A DNA stretch of 64,000 bases from Chlamydomonas reinhardtii. Taxonomy: Eukaryota; Chlorophyta; Chlorophyceae; Chlamydomonadales; Chlamydomonadaceae. The first letter of the stretch is position 1. The number at the start of each line of letters is the position of its first letter. Made by a program: the position numbers and the translations under genes. The DNA lies in contig NC_057004.1 of the NCBI RefSeq assembly GCF_000002595.2, positions 5,320,405 through 5,384,404 of the forward strand, read 5' to 3'. Positions 22,168 through 35,900 of this stretch are shown one piece after another. The notes under the pieces are model-generated. The model searched no databases. It saw nothing but the letters and a program-made list of their open reading frames with translations, and was not told the DNA's origin.

Positions 22168-23029
22168 GCAACGCAAGGCAACGGACAGGAGGGGAACTGA
22201 GGAGGGTTCTGGACCTCACCCAGGGCCGTGGCCAGCATGCTGCATGGCAGTGTGCGGCTTCGCCCGCTGTTTGGTTGCGTCAAATATTTGCGTTTGTGAG
22301 GCGTAGGGAGATGTAGAAGCCGTGTGTTTGTTAAGTGCATTAATGGACATGGCTAACGTAGATAGAGCAGTACAACCGCACACGGAAGCTATCGAAGCCA
22401 TTAACACTTGACACGCGTGCATGCCACATGCATCCCAGCGGCACGCAAAGAAGCCGTCATCAATCATGCATCCAAGGCCATTCGGGCCTTCACCATGCCA
22501 GACACGCACACACATGCCTGCACCACAGACAGCGATGGTGGTGGCGGATAAGGCTGTCCGCATTGCTTGTCTCATTCGTTAGTCGCACTTACTTGCAGTA
22601 AAAGCATAATATGGTTGAGTTGCGCGTGACAGGTCACGTTGCGGGTTTGTAATGGCACCGTATGTCTCACAATGCCCCAGACCATCGCCTGTGCCCTAGC
22701 ACGCCCCCAGTGCAACGCAGTCAGTAACCAGCCGTCACACGAAATCGTCAAACAAGTACCACTGTCACGTCCATCGCAAGGCTGTCCTGGATGTTTCTGT
22801 TGCCAGCCAGCCACCTGGGCGAAGAGGACCATCGGCATCAGCCTGAAACTCTATAACCAATCAAATTATTGCAAGCGCTGTTATGCAGGAGTACCGTAGC
22901 CAAGCCGTGGTGCTTAAGCCTTCAATGCCATGCCAGGTCACACCATTGTGCCTCCATGGCCGCCCTCCACCTCCACCTCCTCCTCCTCCTCCTCCTCCTC
23001 CTCCTCCTCCTCCTCCTCCTACCACATAA
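22168..23029. other. convergent 3' region with a (CTC)n microsatellite
   Basis: The space between the stop of the ubiquitin-like gene (+) and that of the giant membrane-protein gene (-). No gene was found. A perfect CTC/CCT run lies at about 22974-23019, only some 11 bp beyond the stop codon of the minus-strand gene, so it would be (GGA)n in that gene's 3' UTR. Confidence 0.6.
22974..23019. repeat. (CTC)n microsatellite
   Basis: About 15 uninterrupted trinucleotides, in the predicted 3' UTR of the minus-strand giant gene. Confidence 0.95.
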
Positions 23030-26000
23030 CTACTGCAGCACCACGCTGGCCGCCACGGCGGGACTGGACTTGCCGTACACGTCCGTGGCCCAGTACCACA
23101 GCGTGTAGGAGGGCTGGTCCAGCAGCCCCCCGGTGCAGGTACGGCTGATGGACACGCTGTACGACACCTGCAGCAGGCAGAGGAGGGGGGGAGGGGGTGT
23201 TTTCGAACATTCCCAATGAGGAGCCCGACACACGCGGATGCATGAGGGGGCACATGGGTGGCGGATGGATGAACACCGTGATGCATGCGTGCAGTGGAGC
23301 CTGCCGGTGCCGCGGCGCTTTCAGTGTCATACACGCGTGAGCATGACAATCAGTACCATGTGAGGCCGCACGGCCCAGTATGCCCAGTGCTAGCACCACG
23401 TCACCAGCTCTGCGTGAGTTTCCGGCTCCCAGCGGCAAGGGAGTAACGCGCGCGCTTCAGTCGTCCTCAGCATTCATAACAACCCTGACTCCATGATTAG
23501 TGGGCGGGGCTCACCGAGGGGTCGAACACGGGCAGCACGCCGGAGAAGGCATTGGAGCCGTTGAACTGGTCAAGCCGGTATTGCACCGCCGCCACCCGCG
23601 TGATGCGGAAGGCAAAGGTGACGGTGGCGGCGGAGGCGGTGATTTTGGTGATGGCCGGGTCGAAGGCCACGCGGTCGCCGGCGGGCAGGTCGAACGAGCC
23701 CAGCACCGGCCGCGTGGCGGCGCCTGCGGGTGTGGTGGTGTGAAGGATAGTGTGAAGGACAGTGTGAAGGACAGATTAACAAGTGGCTAAGGGTGGTAAG
23801 TTAAGATTGAGTGCTGGTGTCGAGTGGTTACATAAGGACCGACCGCACCGACTAGTTGTGTAGAGTCCTTAGCATGTATCCATCTTCACCAAGAGCCAAA
23901 AACAAGCACTGGAGTTCTGAAGCCAGCGCCTCACCCTGCTGCGCCAAGGTGCCCTGCTTGAGCGCCAGGGCGGTGTACGGCAGCGCCTGCAGGTTGTTGG
24001 GGTACAGCGCCAGGGCGGATCCGGCGGGCGGCGGCACCACGGCACAGGGCGCGGGCGCCGCCGCGTCGCAGGTGCTGCCGGGCGAGGCGTCGGGCGGGTT
24101 GCAGGTCACGTTCCAGCCGCGGTAGGTGGGCAGGTCGTCCGCGGCCACCAGGTACAGCGCGTGGGAGGTGGAGGCGGGCGCCGGCAGCGGGTCTGCGTGT
24201 GCGTGCGTATTTGTAAATGGAGCGGCAGCAGCATTATGTGAAGGAATGAATAGGCGGCGTGCTTGTCAGCAACAATGACGAATGAAGAAGCACGCATACA
24301 TGGGATACTGGGTACGGCTGGGCGGGTGTTGGACGATTAGGCAAGAACAACGCACGGCCGCACGCACCCGTGCGGCAGGTGAGCTGCGCCTCTGTGGCGC
24401 CTCGCAGCGCGCTGTAGGGGTTGGGCGGCAGCAGGCCGCTGAGGGTGAGCGTGTCCGCCAGCACGTCGCTGGACAGCGCGGCCGAGCCCAGCACCACCGG
24501 GGCGCAGGCGCTGGGGTCGGCGCAGCTGCAGCGCGAGGCCGGCAGCGGGGCGCCGGACAGGATGGTGGAGACAGGCACCTGGTCCAGGCCTACAGGGAGG
24601 GGGGAGGGAGTGCAAATGCCAGCCCAAATCAAACCGAACCAAGCCAAATTAACGGGGCTAGCCGTTGGGCTGGGAAGCGACGCATCCAATGCGACTGCAG
24701 CCTCATATGTGCAGCGGGTGTAGGGCTCACCATTAATGCACGAGGCATTGCGGTAGATGGCGAAGGTGATGTTGCCAGCCTCACTGAGCGCCACCGGCAG
24801 GCGCATCGTGAACCGCTGCGAGTCCACGGTCAGGTTCTGAACCTGCACACACAGGGACACGAACATCAAGTCAGCAGCGGCACCTCCATCCGCTTGGTCA
24901 GGGATGCCAGGCCATCTTCGCCAGGGCTTCTCACGGCACCAGGGCATGTGGGCGCTCGGCGCCCATCCAAAGCCGCGGCCACAAACACAACATACGTGCT
25001 GCCCTCCCTTCCCTTCCCTTCCCTCCCCTCCCCCCCCAGCCCACCAACGCCCTACCCCGCCGACGCCCGCAAAGGTGGGCGGCACGTTGTCGGGCGTGAG
25101 CACGCCGCTGAGCGCCACCACCGTGTCCAGCAGCTGGGCGCCCTGCCGCACCGCCAGGTACACCGTGTAGTTGGAGGCGGGCGCCAGACCCGACAGAGCC
25201 GAGCTCATCAGCGTGGCGCCGCCCGGCAGCGGCGTGCCGGCGGACAGAGACACGCCCACTGCGTGGCGGGGAGGCACAAGAGGGGGAGAGTGTGACGAGC
25301 ATGCACTTTTGGGCCTCTGGTTCTGTACAGAGAGGGTCGGCAGCGTGCGTGCGTGCGCTAGGATTAGGGAGGGAGGAAAGGAGGGCCGACAGGCAGAGGA
25401 AGGAGCGGGGGTTTAGGGAGTAGGGCGTGCGGCAGAGGCAAGTGCGGGGATGGCTCAGTGGTGCCTGAGCAAGGGACGAGGCACAGCTGCGCTGTGCTTG
25501 ACACAGCGGAGTAGGTGGCTGCTTGCTGGGTGTGGCGGCGCCTTACCTCGCTCCACCTCGGCAGCCGTGGGCACGCCATCGCCGGACACCAGCGGGCGGC
25601 GCACCAGGTACGTCACACGGAAGGCCGCCGACGTCATGTTGGCGCTGATGAGGAAGCCGGTGTCGGTGATGTTGGTAACACGCGGCCAGCCCCTGATGAA
25701 CGTGTCCTCCACCGATACGGTGAAGGAGGCGGTGGCGGCGCCCGAGCCGAAGGACACGGTGAGGGTGGTGGAGCCGGGGCGGATGGGCGACAGCACGTTG
25801 GCGAGGCGCGCGTTGCGCGGGTTGGGCGCCAGCGCGACAGAGGCGGTGGAGAAGAGCTGGAGCGAGGTGGCGGATGGGTCGTTCAGGTCGGCCAGTGTGC
25901 AGCTGGTGCCGCAGCTGCTCAGGCGGCCCATCACCCATACACTCGCCTGCGGGTGATGAAAGGACGTCTTCAGGGTGCATTGCCGTCAAAGCAAGATCGA

Positions 26001-26927
26001 TCATATGCCATGATCATGGCAACTCCGTGTGCCACCAGATAAAAACCAGGCGGCGCACACTCTGACAGCGCTTCCTCCACAACAACAGGCACGGCACACC
26101 ACACCTACACCCCCAACCCCTGAGCCGTCTGCCTCCAAGCCAAGCGTCCTTCATACGCCCACCGTCAACCTCACCGGCATGTAGTGGCTGAAGTCGCACT
26201 TGAACAGCCGCAGCGGCACATCGGGGCTGGCCAGGGCCGTGAGGGAGGAGCTGTTGAGCGCGTAGGGTGGCGGCGCGGCGGGCGCCACCGCGCCGTCCAT
26301 CACAAACACCTGCAGCGCCGCCAGCGTCACCACCTGAGTGGAGTTGCTGGCGGTCAGCTGCGGCAGGTTGGCAAAGGTGAACCGCGCGTCCAGGCGGCAC
26401 AGCCCGCCCGCGGCGGAGGCCGAGGCGATGGCCTGCACGTAGGGGCTGCTGGTGGTGGCGTCTGCGGCAGCCAGGGGATGGGGCGGGATGCCGAAGGAAG
26501 CGTCAGAGCCTAGCTTGGTGATTAGCATACGGCACGACTTGGTGACTCCACAATCTAAAACACGTTGTTGATGCTGAGCAGTATTCCTGCCGTCTCGGGA
26601 CTCACCGCGCTGTACTGCGCACAGGTCTGCGCCCTGCGCCACCAGCACCTCCAGCCGGGGGTCGGCGGTCATGTCGCGCACGCGGCCGTCGTCGAAGGCC
26701 ACCAGCACCGTGAGGCTGGCGCGCACGGGCACGGAGATGGGCGCCTGCGCGGCGCCGCTGCCGGGCGGCGCGATGGAGTCGGAGGACACCAACATGGCGG
26801 AGATGGCGGTGGGGCGGGGCAGGGCCACCTGCACCACACCCGTGCCTGCGCGCGCGTGTGTGCGGCGGAGGTGAGGTTTTAGAGGTCAGGAAGGAGGCGT
26901 CATGGAGTAAATGTGTGTACATAAACG

Positions 26928-26962
<35 letters not shown>

Positions 26963-29900
26963 CGTGACCCGCCCGTGCGAATGCGGCATGCCAAGGAGGT
27001 GGTTGGTGGTGTAGCTGGCAACCACTCCGCTTACCCGTAGCCATCGGCAGCGTGCCGCTGCAGGCGCTCCAGCGGCTCTGCAGGTAGGGCCCGCACAACG
27101 CCGGCGCGCCGAAGCTCCCGTTGACGATGAGACTGACAGAGGCGAAGCCCGTCAGCGCCTGCAGCCGGAAGGGGATGCCGCTGGTGGTGGTGCTGTTGGC
27201 GCTCGTGAGCGGCTGTACGGCAGCGGTGACGCTGTTGCGGGAGACGGGCAGGCTGCTGCCGTCGCCGAGGGAGGCAAACACGCTGACGCGCGCGGTGGCC
27301 TGCTCCCAATTCAGTTGCTGCGGGCGGGGGGAGGGAACGGGCAGGAAGAGGGAAAGAACGGGGATCGGAGCGGAGGGCACCAGTCAGCGAGTACAGATGT
27401 TTCAAAAGGGGGGGCAGGCTGAACGGCGGATGTAAGTACATACGCCCTCCTTCGCATGACAGCCGCAGCGGTTCGCCAAAGCAATGCTGACCTGCATCGG
27501 TGTGAAGCGCAGGCGCAAGTTGTTCCCGGCGGACGGCAGGCTGCTGGCGGCGTCCGCGGCGGCGATGGCCACCTCCGTCAGCGCCACTGCGTCCAACGAC
27601 TCCACACACACGGGAGTGTCTGACACCGCCAGGCGCACACTGGCCAGGATGGTGCCGTCCGCCGCCAGAGCCGACACCGTGGCACCCGCGGTCGCAGCCA
27701 GGCCCTGTCAAGTGCCAGAAGGTGCGTGTACAGGGGCGGGGTGAAACACACGCGTCAGCACACCATGCCCCGCAATCCATGCGTGTCATATGATACAGCA
27801 TGCGACTGGTGAACTGCAGCATTGGGGGCGATGGATTGGACAAGCGCCTGCAACTGCTGCAGACCAGGCACGGAAGCTCGCGCAACCTCGCGTATACGGG
27901 ACGGACTCACCACAGCGCTGGTGCCGCTGATGCGCAGCGCCTGCGGCTGGTCGGAGGTCCAGTTGGCGGCCAGGCGGCTCACGTCCACCAGCGACACGTA
28001 GTCGGGCGGGCCGCCGTTGCCGCCGTTTAGCCACGTGGCGTACAGCTGCAGCTGAGTACTCTGGTACCTGCAGGTAGGTAGGCAGACACACAACACACAT
28101 TGCGTTCATGTTTGCCCCTTGCATTCCGACCCGCAGATAGATAGAACGACGGGCCAGGGCCGCGGTATGGGTAACGGAGGCAAGTGTGATTCGTCGCTCA
28201 ACCGGGCGTAAACGGCCTTGGGCAAGAGCTTGCTGACACTGCACATGCGCACCCACACACATACACACCCCACCTGTCGCTGCAGCTGCTGGCTGAGGCC
28301 GCCGGCACATTGACGGGCAGTAGGCTGCTCAGCACCTTGTCCGGGTCCGAGGCATCCGCACGGAAGGTGCCCGGGTACCACACCGTCACAGCCACCTGCG
28401 CCTTCAGGGCAGCGGCGCTGGAGCCGGCCGCCGCAGCCAGGCCGCCGCAGTCCACGCTGAGCAAGGACTGCTTGGTGGGCTGTGTGTGCGTGGAGCGCAG
28501 CAGCACGCGGCATGTGTCGAGGCTGAGCACCGGCGCCAGGCTGCTGGGGGCGGTGCAGGTGCAGCCGGTGGCGATGGCGGCACTGGCGGGGGCGGAGAGC
28601 GAGGCCTCGACGGGGTCCGCCCAGTCGTACACCACCAGAGCCTGTTTGCAGCAGCAGCATGGACACGAGGGCACATGAAACACCAGCCACAAGTACGGTA
28701 ATGGGTGCACCTTGCTTGACATAGCCGGCTTTCCTCCGCCACATGCCCTCACACACACCACTATCCGCTACCGTTAGACACCGATCACTCCATCCGTACG
28801 GACCTGAATGTTGGATGTGACAGAGTTGCCGTCCAGTACTGCTGTGTTGAACAGGTCGTGGTTGGGCAGGTAGCTCAGCAGCGCCAGAGGCCGCGCCGCC
28901 ACCACGAACGCCGCCGCCGCCGCCGCGGTGCTGCCGCCGCTGCCGGCCGCCGTCTGGAAGTCCAACAGCCGCACCGTTGGGCCGGCCGCGTAGGGGTAGA
29001 GCGCGGTGTCGTTTGTGAAGAGCGATAGCAGTGGCACTGTGAGGCCGCCGCCGGCGGGTATGGCGGCTGGGTCCACCACCAGGGTGAAGTAGGCGTCCAG
29101 CAGCGGCACCGCTTGGCCCACGTAGCTGCGTGTGTGCGCGGTAGGATAGCAGAGGGGAAAGTGTGTATGTGCGTGTGTGCGGTAGGATAGCAGAAGGGAA
29201 AATGAATGTGCAGCTGGGCAGCAAGTGTGAGTGATAACACAAGGAGGGCGGGAGCGGGAGAACGGGCCACGACTTTGAGTGTGCGGGCGCACAGGTGGGG
29301 CGTATTTGGGTGCAGCAAGCTGGCAGCAGCAGCCCACGGCGTTGGCAGAGATACCGTAGCAGTAGGTGCGGAAGAGATAGGTGCACACGGGGTGCAACGG
29401 CAGCGTTTCTATGTCGGACACACACACACACACGCACACACACAAACACACTTACGCACCTGGCGTCCTGCAGGGTGCGTGACAGCGATGTGAGCCACAG
29501 CTGCATGCCGTTGCTGACGGCGCCGTCGGGCACCGCCACCGCGCCCAGCTCGCCCCACAGCGGGGAGCGCTCGGCGCGCACGAAGGCGAGGCGGGTGGAG
29601 CGGTAGTGCAGCGGCAGCGAGAAGCCGACAATAGGCTGTTGGGGGGCGGGGATGTGGGGCGGGAGCACGCCAGGAGGGTTCGTTGTGATACATCTCAGGA
29701 GGGGCGGGCAATGGAGATTGCTGCTAAACTATTGAAAATGGGGTTTTGGTGTTGCGTGCATGTGGGCTGAAAATGGCATTAGCTCGGAGGCCTCTTGCTC
29801 GGAGGGTGGGAAAAGCGCAGGCATCTGGACTGCCGCGGCGACCCGCCCCAGCGAGCTTCGAACCCCCGCGCACGCAGCCAAATTTGGCTCGGCAGGGTAC

Positions 29901-32900
29901 CCGGCTCACCCTTACAACCAGAGGCCACCGGCAACTTTTGGATTTCCTACCCTCCTTCTTGCTCTACCTGGAGGGAGCTGACGATGGCAGTCAGGGTGGC
30001 GCGGAATGTCTCACCCGCCCGCAGCGGGCGGCTGGGCAGCGACAGCAGCAGAGTGGTGCCGCTGGCGAGTGCCGTCACGCTGAGGGTGACGGCGCTCTGC
30101 AGCGTCACCTGCAGCGCCGCCGAGCTCACCAGCAGCGAAGTCCTGCACCGGGCACGACGACAGCAGGGTCAAGGGCAGTGTAGAAACCAATTTACGGTAG
30201 TTCCATTCAGTTACGGTACCCTGCAAAAGCGGTACTACAGCACCGGTGCATCCCTTCTTCCTTCCTTCCTCCCTCCCTCCCTCCCTCGGCCTTGACGCTC
30301 ACCCGTTGTATACGTCCACCTGCAGTGACGCCGTCGCGTTGCCGCCCGGCACCGGGAACACCTGCGCCGGCACCTCCACTGCACACGTGCCTGCACCGCC
30401 CACCAGCACCGTAGCACCAGCCGCTGCACCCGTCGTGCCCGAGCCCACGCCCAAGCCGGCGTCTAGCACGCACTCCGGCAGCACCAGTCGGCCGTCGCTT
30501 GTGGCGGCCAGGGAGGTGGTGAGCGAGGGAACCAACCGCAGCCCCGAGCCGCCCACCGTGCTGCGCTGCGCGCTGTCTAACAGCTGGAAGGCGAAGCGCA
30601 GCATGCGGCCGGTGTCGGCGGCGGCGGCGGCGGCCACGGCGGGCGGCTCCAGGTACAGCGTGGGAGTCTGCAGCACCACACGGACGCTGGCAGGCAGCGG
30701 CCTGGGCAGGGGTTGCCGAGTTGGAAGGGGGGAGGGGAGGGAGCAGCATTCAAGTATGGCTGGGAGGTGCACAGTGTTGATGGACACCCGTGGAATCCCC
30801 CTGGATGGCCAGTGGAGTGTTTGCAAGTCACCCGAGATTACTCCACAGGCTGGTAATGGTACTGTTTCATACGCTTCACCGCAAAAGGTTGCACGATTGG
30901 GCGCCGCTGGCCACTCATGTGCGCACCAATGACCCAGCCAACTCCACATGTTTGTACAGTACGGTTGCGACGCAAAGAAAGACCGCACCTGCTGGGCTGG
31001 AACACGAACGCGCCGAGCGGCAGGCCCTCCACACTCGCCACCACCGCGCCCGTGTTGCCGACCGAGCCGCCCAGTCCGCCGGTGATCGCAAAGTCCTGCA
31101 CCCAGGAGCTGTTGCTGCCTGTGTCGTTTGCCGGCATGAGGCGCGACACGGGCCAGCCCAGGCTGCCGGACGACAGCGCCACATCCAGCCGCACGGCACG
31201 CATGGCCGCCCGCGGCGCGCACGAGCCCGCGGAGGTGTCGTTCAACACCTGCGTAGCCCTGCAGAAAGAAAATAAATCACGCGCATGGCGAAGCATTGTT
31301 CAACACGTGCTGCTGAGTGTTGGGACGTAGAAACACTGCGTGAGAAATGGAATGCGACGTGAGGGTGAAAGCATGGGCAGGGCAAACACAGCGTGCTTGG
31401 CTCATGACTCATGGACTCATGGCCCACACCTGGTCACGTTGCTGTAGTTGGGCGTGCGGCCAGGGAAGGTGCCCTCCAAGTCTTCCAGCACGGCCCACAC
31501 CTGGAAGATCGCCCCGTCCGCCACACACAGACTCGAGCTAGCCGCCGTCCACGCCGCCTGCACCGGCATGCTGCCGCTGAAGTTGGCGAAGGAGGGCGCC
31601 GGGTAGGTGGACGGCTGCAGCAGCTGCTGCCGTGTGGGCACGGGCCCGCCGGCTCGGATGGCGATAAAGTATAAAGTCCCGGCTTTAGAGGCGTTCAGGG
31701 CTAGTGTGAGGCGGTTGCCGCTGGTGACGGTGGTGCTGTTGAAGGTCAGGATGGCGGGCGGGCTGGAGTCTGAGGTGCGCACGCCGGCGACGGTGGTGAC
31801 CACAGTCTGTGTGTTGCCGGAAGCGTCGCGGCCGACCAGGTATAGGTTGTAGACCTGGCCCGGGGTGAGGCCTGGCACGGCGAACGTGGCGAAACCCTGG
31901 CCGCCAGTGTTGTTAGCGGGCGCGTAGGTCGCCATGCCTGCCAGCGGCTGCTGCGCTGTGGCCGCCGCGACGACGTTGGCGGCGTCCGGCGGCGGAGGCG
32001 CGGATGTGGTGGAAGAGGTGGCGGAGGCAGCAGCGGGCACAGCCATCCACAGTACCGTGCTGGGGGACTCGTTGAGGGTGACGTTGGCGGTGATGGCCGT
32101 GTCCGCGGTGCTGGCGGCGGTGGCGCGTGTGATGGTCGGCGGTGTGATGTCGGGCGCCGTGAGCGTCAGCGTCACGATGGCGGGCTGGATGTTTCCGGCG
32201 GCGTCCGCGGCGGCGACCGACAAGCTGTAGGTGCGTCCCGAGCCCAGCGTGTTGAGCGGCAGCTGCTGCCAGCCGCCGCCGGGGCCGAAGTCAAGGTTGC
32301 CGGCGCGCAGCACGCCGGGCGCGGGGTCGCTGAGGTTCATGTTGAGCAGCGCGGCGGCGGAGGGGAAGGCGGTGGGCGGCGGCGCGTACTGCAGTGCCAG
32401 CAGCGTGGTGCCGGCCTCACTGAGTGACACGTTCAGGTCCAGGCGGCAGATGTAGCGGACCCTGCGAGGTGGCGCAAGTAAGTACGGCATACGGTACAGA
32501 CGTCATAATAGATGGCATGTGGACATGATGGAGACATTGCACGCCAGGAAGGCCTTGTTTTGATGCAAGAGCGCGTGAAAGGATACCCTATTCTCGTGCT
32601 TTTGAGGCGCCAACCCACCTGTCACACGTGAAGCTACCGTCTGTGCCCGCAATGGCCACGGCGGTCAGCAGCGGCGGCGTGCGGTCCAGCGTGGTGAATA
32701 ACACCCGCTGCGGCGGCAGCACCTGCCGGTTGCGCTGCGGCGACATGTCCTGCGCGATCATGCAGCTGGTGTAGTTGTGGGCGTCGCTGAGGCCGCTGGT
32801 GTTGAAGGCGAAGCTCGCGGGTGCGCCGACGGTGCCCACAGAGCCGCGCGACACGAAGTTGAAGTTGCCGGTGATCGCAGGCAGGCTGTCCACGCATTGG

Positions 32901-35900
32901 AACAGCTGCACGTGGCATGGACGCACATCGAGGACGGCGAGGCGATGCGTTGGCGGGCAAGAACTGGCTCAAGGCACGCCACCAATTACAGCAACTACCG
33001 GACACTGGACACCGGGGGAGCACGCACCCGGCCGAGGGCGGCCGCACACGCGCACCTGTGCCGTGGTGGGGCACGCCACGTCACCAGCCAGCAGGAACCA
33101 CCACATCAGCGCCGCCTCATCCGTGGCGCCGCTCAGCCGCACGTCGTACGGCCCGGGCGCCGCCGCCGCCGCCAGCCACGCCGGCGGCAGGTTGTCCTCG
33201 GTGGACACCGCCACCACTCTGACCTGCGGCTGCACGTTGCCGGGCAGGTCCTGCGCGAACAGAGCCACGCTGTAGTTGGTCTTGGCGGCTATGCTTGGGT
33301 CGTTGAAGACCAGGGAGTACGCGGTGAGGCCGGAGGGCGGCGTGCCGGCAGCGCTGACGGTGGTGGCCGCGCTCGCGCTCTGGATGAGCGGGCCCTGTGG
33401 ACGGAGCAGGGTAGTAATAACAGGGTGATGGGGTTTGCGGGTGGGGGGTGGGAGGGTGGTAGTTTATTCCAATTCCAAGTAAACCAAGAGGGGGGTTGGA
33501 GGTATGGGTTTGGGGATGAAGGGATGGCGGGTTCGAGTTTGGAGGGCTTGTTGAGATAAACGGTGCGGCTTGCCTGCGGACTCGGCGGGTAGGCGGTCTG
33601 GGCGCCAAAGGTCAGGTTGGCTGCCGCGGCAGTGGTGTACAGGAAGGCGGTGACTGCGCCCGGCTCGGACAAGGTGACGGTGAGGTTGAAGGCCCTGTGC
33701 AGGAAGCAAGGGTGGAATGCGATGATGCTCAGCGATGGTGTGAAGCTTGGGAGACACAAGCATGGCTGGCACGAGAGGCAGGTTACTTTGACCATGATCC
33801 CCGCTTACCTGAAACCGGGCGCCGCCTGCACTGACAGCACCACTGGCGGCCGTAGATCCACCGTGTGCAGCTGCGCGCTGTAGGCACGCTGGTTCCTGTG
33901 CACCGGCAAGCAAGAATCGGGTGAGCGGCTACTACGTACGGGTTGCTTCCGGATACCCTGACCTGCAGTACTCGTTACCCGCACCCGCACCCCTCCCCTC
34001 CCTTCCTCTCACAGCAGCCCGCAGCTTCCCGCAGCCCCCACCTGTTGGTGTCCTCTGTGATGATGCGCAGGGTGTAGGTGGTGTCGTTGGCCAGGCCTGC
34101 CAGCAACTGGCTGGTGGGGCCGTCGCGCACGTTGGGCAGCACCAGGCAGCGGGTGGGCGCGGCCAACAGCTCATAGCCCGACCGCAGGTAGGCAGCGTCG
34201 ATCTGGGAGGGGGTGCAGGGGTAGGTGCGAGCATGAGTGGCGCGCCAGGGAAGGTTCGGGCGTGGGGCGAGTGTGGAAAACACGGCGCCGGCAACGCTTT
34301 TGCTGCAATGCTGCGAACAGGTTAGGGAGGCTCGTGCTGCGCGCGTCACCGGGCGAGCGCACACCTTGGAGGTGTCGCATGCGACAGTGCGCGGGCAGGC
34401 CGGCGCGAACACCTGTGTCGAGGGCAGTGGGTCCAGGACCGCCAGCGTGCCGCTGCTTGCTGCGTTGGCCGCCTGCAGTGTCGACTGCGCGGCGGGCGGC
34501 GAGTTCTGCAGCAGGCGCCGCCGCTGCCGCTGCTGCTCGACCCCGTAGCCTTCCGCTGCTGATGACCACATGTGGCCCAGCCGGAGCTCCTCGCCAGCGT
34601 CACCAAATGCATCAGGAGCCCACAGGCTGCGGCGCCGGGCGGCTGCGGTTGTGGACTGCTCCGTGAAGCCCGTGGCTGTCCCCGCGGGAATGGCCTACAG
34701 CAGCAGGGGGGGGCCCGCCCATATCAGTATCAAGACATGCCCTTGCGACGGCTTTTGAGTTTCGTTAGTTCATGAGAAGCGAGGCGTGTGTAACGGCGTC
34801 ATGCACGGCGGAGCGGTGCTCAGCATCCGGCTCCCAACCGTTCAGCCGACCTGCTGCGGGGTCGTGGACAAGGGCTGCGCCATCATCAGGTACACGATGC
34901 CTGACGTGTCGAGCGCTATTCCGCTCAGCGTGGCGCCCGTCGCCGTCACCGCGCCGGCGGGCACACCCGCGGCCGGCGACAGCATCGGGGCCGAGGCGTC
35001 CGCGGCGGTGGTGACCACCCCCGCCAGGACCGGCCCATTGGTGGAGGCGGCGGCGGTGGAGCCGTCAGCGCTGCCGACCGACACAAACACCTGCAGCAAA
35101 TGCAGCGCACATGTCAGCATGAGTGTCATCATGAGCAAATAAGGCTGGACACATTGCGATCCCGATACCGCATCCATGAAACGACACGGAGCTGGCACTC
35201 CCATGGCTGTTGGGCCTCGCCTTCGCACCTTGTAGGTGCCCCCCGGCGCCAGGGCCGACGGCCCGGAGTTGCACATGGCGCCGAGGCACGGCGCCGGCAT
35301 GGCGCAGGCGCAGCTGCCGCTCAGGCCGCCAGCGGCAGGCACACAAGAGCAGCCGCCCAGAGAGCCCGCCGGGATCGACACGTTGCTGAACCCATCCACT
35401 GAAATGGTGGTGATTACGCCGGCCTGCGTTACGTTGACCGCGCCCGCCGCCACCTCGCCGCCCACGCCCACCACCCCGGAGAAAGGCGCCGCCATCAGCG
35501 ACAGCGTCTGGCCCGCCACGGGGTCATCGCTCGCGTACGACACGAAGGCACCACCCGACTGGGCGTACAAGACTGTGTGCAAGACCAGGTAGCGGACAAT
35601 GCCGGGCGAGGCAAGGGTGAGCGAGATGGCAAGTGAGCTGGGGCCGGTGGCGCGCGCGCTGGGCGACACGGAGAAGTCGGGCGCGCGCGAGGCCGACGGG
35701 CTGGAGGAGGGCTGTGATGACGGGAGCATGGTGTCCGGTGCGGTAGTGAGCTGCGAAGGGCAGGGCACCAAACACACCGGTTGTTGTTGAACTGTTATCG
35801 ACATGCCTCGAGCGCCGCCAGCAGCCAGGGCTCATTTAGCTTCAGGGCCGCCCTGCCAGCGGCTCCGCGCCCTACGCGCCCACTCCATGTCATTGCAATC

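Noticed and set aside
22216-22575. Minus-strand frame of 119 codons
   Set aside because: Cys/Ala/His-rich composition, no domain, and it lies in the overlapping 3' UTR zone of two convergent genes.
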